In this document: positions 9,591 to 15,500 of the stretch, one piece after another
How positions within the stretch are numbered: the stretch's first letter is position 1
Layout of the letters: each line of letters starts with the position of its first letter
Assembly: GCA_030141605.1 (NCBI GenBank)
Contig: JAQGDQ010001736.1
Location: 1 to 27,393, forward strand
Reading direction: 5' to 3'
DNA length: 27,393 nt
From: Tubiluchus corallicola
Lineage: Eukaryota > Priapulida > Priapulimorpha > Priapulimorphida > Tubiluchidae
Notes under the pieces: model-generated
Told to the model about the DNA's origin: nothing
Database searches by the model: none
What the model saw: only the letters and a program-made list of their open reading frames with translations
Position numbers and translations under genes: made by a program

Positions 9591-12500
9591 GCAACAACAA
9601 CACAACAGCAATGACAACAACAGCAGCAGCAGCAGCAACAACAACAACAGCAACAGCAGCAACAACAACAACAGTAATTTACTTGTAAAGTGTAGGAATC
9701 GACTATTATTATAATCAGTTGCACTATAACAATTAAAACATCACGTACTTTGCATTGAGTTTTGCTGCCAAATGAGAGAACTGCAAAAACCGCGAATCAG
9801 GCGATGCAGCCTCAAATAAATAAGCTATTTTAGTTTTCAATATTTTAGAGCATTCTTTATTCTGAACTTGTGTTTACACAATCATCCGGTTCTCCTTTAA
9901 TAAAACCAAAAAGGGTAGCCATTATACAGTCGATTATTTACTTGGTAATGCCAACAATTTTTAAATCACCCATCTAACTGCTATGCAGACCTAGAAAATT
10001 CAGTTCTGCAGATTTATGTCATAAATTGCGTCGGTTTATTAGAAGGACTAGTTGGCATATGATGTGATTTGCAGAAAAATCGCGAGCTTGTCGTATTATC
10101 ACCTGTTTTAGGACAAAGTCACTGTCATAGTATCATGGTAACAATTGCCACGTGCTTACCGTGTACTGTCATAGTATCACGGTAACAATTGCCACGTGCT
10201 TACCGTGTACTGTAATAGTATCACGGTAACAATTGCCACGTGCTTACCGTGTACTGTCATATTCTTGGATATAATAAAGTGTAAACTTAGCATGTGCGAT
10301 TAAAATATGAATTATTTAATAATGGACGCCTTGCATCTACAAGAAATAAGTTCTGTGAGTGTAAATGAACTACAACAGCTTAATTTTTCACAGTTGTCTC
10401 TCCATGAGAAAGTTCCAATTAAGAAAAGAGACCGTTCAACACCTGATATTCAAATATTAACATTAAAATTACATGTTTGTTACGTTTTACACGGTATTAA
10501 AACAATGGATAATTTTCTGAACCAGCACCCCCACTCATTTTACCTACAAGCCACAACTGTGCCTAACTGCATAAAAAGAATTTTACTTACCAAAATGGTC
10601 AATGCAGTAAGTAGAATTACTGGCAAAGCTTTCATGTTGTCTGAGATGTAACTAGTAAAGTCTCGCTGTTACTACGATGCCGTTTACTTGACGATTACTT
10701 TACATGGTTACTTACCTGCTGTTTTATACGTGTTTTTTGGTAAAAATGCAGGAAATTCGCTTGAATTATCTCACGTTTGCAGAATTAAGCCGTTTCATCT
10801 GCCGTGTCTTCGGCGTCGCGGAAAACTGACTCTGTTGACTGGGCTAAATGATTGAGTTTAATGGAAGAATGGTCAGTTGATAAATGAGTTTTGATAATTG
10901 GGGGGGGGGGGTTGAAGGTCGGGTGGTAATTGCTAAATTCCTCTTCCTGTGTGGGTGGCGAAATAAACCAGTTTTACATCTGAAATCAAGTTTGTTCATG
11001 TTTCAGTAAAGGAATTTTAAGAATTTTGATTTTCTGTTCGGTTGTTTTTTAACATGTTCAGAAGCTAAGTTTTTATTCTCTGTTTTCTTGCTTTTCTTTT
11101 TTCCTTCCCCATCTTCTCTCCTCTCCTCTCCTCTTCTCTTATCTTTCCTTCCCTTCCCTTTTCTTCCCCTCCCTTTTTTCTTCTCTCCTCTCCTCTCTTC
11201 TCCTCCCCTTTTCTCTACTTTTTTCTCCTCTCCTCTCTTGCTCACTCCCTTCTTCTTTCTTCTCTCCTTTTCTTTTCTTCACTCCTCTGCTTCTCTCCTG
11301 TTGTCTTCTCTGCATTGCTCTTCTCCTTCTTTCCCCCCTCCCTTTCAAAAATTACCTTGATTTCTTCATGATTTGATTTTGATATCTCCCCCCCTTCCCC
11401 CAGTGGCGACACGACCTCCGAGCTGTTTACATTTCACACTCGTTATTACATCAAATACTTTCTCATCACATATTTCAGGATGATATCGAGAGGAACAGAT
11501 TGGTAGCTTACTGGACTCACCTCGGTGCTGTCATGTTTGGCTGTATTCTCATGTTCATATTTGACATGGCCGAAAGGTATGTAACCGTGTACAACTCAAT
11601 GTTGTCTGTAGGAAAAATGAACTTTTTGCAGTGTGAAATGAACCTATGATTCTAACTGTTTAAACCTCATTGAAGAATTAACCGTTGAAATGGCTGAGTG
11701 GTCACACATTAGGTCAGTTTAGTCGCTCGTCTCAAGTTGTTATCCTTGATAAATGAGCTAGGTTCTAGTCCTACCATACTCATCCATGTTGAGGTTAGGT
11801 TCCAGTCCTACTTCACTCATCCGTATTGAGGCTAGATTCCAGTCCTACCACAAGCACTCGCATTGAAGCTAGATTCCAGTCCTACCACACTCATCCGTAT
11901 TGAGGCTAGATTCCAGTCCTACCTAACTCATCCGTATTGAGGCTAGGCTCCAGTCCTACCACACTCATCCGTATTGAGGCTAGATTCCAGTCCTACCACA
12001 AGCACTCGCATTGAGGCTAGATTCCAGTCCTACCACAAGCACTCACATTGAGGCTAGATTCCAGTCCTACCACAAGCACTCGCATTGAGGCTAGATTCCA
12101 GTCCTACCACACTCATCCGTATTGAGGCTAGATTCCAGTCCTACCACAAGCACTCGCATTGAGGCTAGATTTCATTCCAAACTTTGCGTGCACGAATTAC
12201 TTTTTCGTCAAGTTGTTATCCTTGATAAATGAGCTAGTTTCCAGTCCTACCACACTCGTCAAGTTGTTTTCTATTTTCAGGGGCGTTCAGCTGCGCAATC
12301 CGTTCTACAGCATCTGGTCGACGGATCTCGGGACAAAGATCGCCTTCTCATTCATCATAATGGCGGGAATCTGCGCATGCCTCTACTTCGTCCTCTTGTG
12401 CTACATGATCTTCAAAGTCTTCCGTAACATCTCGTTCAAGCGCGGAGCCCTTCCCAACATGCCTAGCGGACGGCGGATGTACTTCGAGGTAAATATGGGG

Positions 12501-15500
12501 GGGGGGGTAGCATTGTTGGCTTCGTCGAGTCGCCCGTTTGTTCGCGAATGTCTCATGGGAGCACTCCCTTTCACCCTCGAAACCACTACTTTGGGAAAGA
12601 TGATTGCACTCATATCTCGGTTTGCTGATTCTCCCTTTTATCAGGAAGAATCAGACAGAATCTTGACCGGAGGCCCTTATACTACGGACACAGTCCGTTG
12701 TTTCACAAGCTGACCGCTAATAGGCGAGCCATCACTTTGTTTACATCATTACATCAGCGTAACCAAGCAGCAACACGTGCTTCTACGTATATTATAGTGC
12801 AGAAGTAAGTGAAGTAAAACGATGAAAATAGTAAAAGGTCATTGGTCACACAAAAGTACCTTATTTAAGCATGTGCAGAAAAATTATAGAGTCGGTTATG
12901 GGGAGTTATTTGAGTCAATCTCCTACGGTTTTTACATATTTTTGCATAGGAGCAGCTCGTACTAGGTATTATTGAGACAATTAGATGATTGATTCTACAT
13001 TAGCATGAGTCTAATACATGCCAACTACTGTGTTAGTTTAGTATCGGTAAATACAGACAATCGGCAAAGCTGACTAATGTCTCCCAGCTTTTGTCTGACA
13101 AACTGAGATATGAGTGTGTTTTTGTTGCTGTCTATGTGCAGAATGTCCTTTACTCTTTCACAGTTCTCTAGCAATAAACGTACCATTTTCCAAGATAAAA
13201 GATCTTTAATTATCACCCCATTTCGTGTGTGAAAATGTGTATTGAGCAATAATTTTATGGTCACAAGGAGAGACCGGTATAGTCATGTGCGCTATCGAGT
13301 CACGCCACGGCTGTTGCTGCTACATAACATCGTTCATCGTGGGCAAGATGTTGAAGAATTTCAGTGATTTTCTAAAGATTATGTTGTATCTGTGTTATAA
13401 TAAGCCTTTTCACATTTCCAGCGATTGATGACGATCGTGAAAAGGTCAAAGGTTAAGTGTACCAGACGACGCATTTGCATACACTTGACAATGCCTCGCA
13501 GTTCAAGCTGTTGTAATAGTAGCAGTTTTAACAGCTAGAACCTTACCTAGTTCATTTTTTCTTGTTCCCAAGCAACATCCTGCTAGTAAATCATTCTACA
13601 CATAGACTAATGTATAATTATGTAAAGTCCATATAAAAATATTGGAGTTACAGAACTGATGAGACAGATGGCTTTGCTTTACACACATGTCGCGTGATGG
13701 TTGTAGTAAGACTCGTTGCTGTGGTACACTTAACCTTTGACCTGTAGCAACTGCACGTGTGTACAATGAAACTGTCAGCTTGTGAATTTTCCCGTATTTT
13801 TCAGGGAATCATTTACAGGTTCAAGTTTCTCATGCTGGTCACTCTCCTCTGCGCAGCTCTGACCGTCATCTTCTTCATCGTGAGTCAAGTAGCCGAGGGT
13901 CATTGGAAGTGGGCTGAAGACATCGAAGGGCAGCAAACCAAACTGGAGTATGTCAGTGCCTTTTACACAGGTATGTTTTTGTACAGGTGTGCTTTCCATA
14001 TAGGTAAGTTTTTCATACAGGTATGTTTCTGTACAGGTGTGCTTTCCATATAGGTAAGTTTTTCATACAGGCACGTTTTTGTACAGGTGTGCTTTCCATA
14101 TAGGTAAGTTTTTCATACAGGTATGTTTCTGTACAGGTGTGCTTTCCATATAGGTAAGTTTTTCATACAGGTATGTTTTTGTACAGGTGTGCTTTCCATA
14201 TAGGTAAGTTTTTCATACAGGTATGAAAGTATCCATCCAAAGTGGGGTGGTACAACGACGTTTTACTGTATTTATTAGTTTTATGCCAACACCACTTTCT
14301 CTTTACTATGTAGAATGTTGATTTTAAATAGCAATTTGAGAGAAAATGTCGTAGAGTGTCAACTGTGCAAGTTCCTAGTAACAGCAGGTTAAAGATACTG
14401 ACAATCTGTTTTATTCTGGTGGTGTGCCTTAGGGATCTGGTTTTGCACCTTTATTATTTAGTATGTTTATCAGTGAGAAGATATTATGTTTTGTGCACTT
14501 CTCAACTTTAACTCTTTTGGTTTCTGAGCTAGAAAATTTATAAAAGTCTTCTCTTCTCAGTTTCACAGCTTTGTGTTTGTGTGTGATAAAAGGGGCTTTT
14601 CCTTTTTTTGTCTTTTGGGTAAATTATTTGCATGCTTGCATAACGAAATCATCCATAAGTCGGCAGTTTAGTTTTTCTAATTATTTACATATCCTGAATC
14701 TGCATTTCATGAGGATCATTTTGATACCAAGCTCATCTCTTTATGTTATTTCTAAGCTGAGATAATCCACATTGAAGTTGAGATGCAGGCTGCGCACTGA
14801 AAAACAACCTTGAAAAAATCACTGTTAAAGTCAGCCATTGTTTTTTGTCGCGTTTCTACAAAACTCTTAGCAACCGCATGAATGTTGGTTGCTACGGACT
14901 TTGCAATGAACACGTTGAAGTTGTGTTTAAATCCAGTAGATGGCTCTTCCTGACGAAGATCTGGGCTTGGTAACAGAAAAAACCACGAAGCAAAATGACT
15001 GCTTCCATGAGCTATAATCGGAGTTTGAAAATACAAGTTTTTTACAATTGCAGTGTTAGTTTCTAGACAGAAAAGTGGGTTTGGGATTATAAAATTAAAT
15101 TTTTAGTATTTTCTTGATCTAGATTCTTTAATGTTAGAATATAGAAGTCCAATATATTTAGCGGTGGTTTTTATAAAGTACGAAAAATTAGCATTTGACC
15201 AAATTTTTGGTGTTTTCGACTTTCAAGCATCATTACGTAGTTTTAAGGGTGCCAATTTAAGGACGGTTTTCGTTTGCAACAGACAAATGTATTTTAACTT
15301 TCTGACATGTTTACCAAAAATAACATGCGTTTGTTTATTCCGCAGGTACGTTCGGAATGTGGAACATCTACATTTTCACGTTGCTCTTCCTCTACGCTCC
15401 GAGTCATAAGTTTGCTGTCCCGCTTTCTTCTGGTGAGTTCGTTTTTGGTGAATTTAGTAAATTTTCTGCTTTTCTTTCATATCGTTAGCTTTTAGTGCAA

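Noticed and set aside
9452-9724. Asn/Ser/Thr/Ala frame and poly-Cys frame
   Set aside because: CAA/CAG microsatellite translations in an intron.
10307-10651. 114-codon plus-strand frame beginning with ATG
   Set aside because: Overlaps the signal-peptide exon of the better supported minus-strand gene, composition follows AT-rich background, and nothing recognisable is encoded.
11003-11360. Ser/Pro/Leu and Arg/Glu/Lys/Gly frames
   Set aside because: Polypyrimidine tract translations.
11685-11780. Functional tRNA gene
   Set aside because: A and B boxes are recognisable, but I could not fit an acceptor stem and full cloverleaf; a tRNA-derived SINE is more likely.
12159-12713. 184-codon plus-strand frame as a single gene
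   Set aside because: Only 12281-12488 is WLS exon e; the rest is array and intron read-through.
13025-13264. 79-codon minus-strand frame with ATG
   Set aside because: No promoter, splice partner, homology or codon signal; length is possible by chance.
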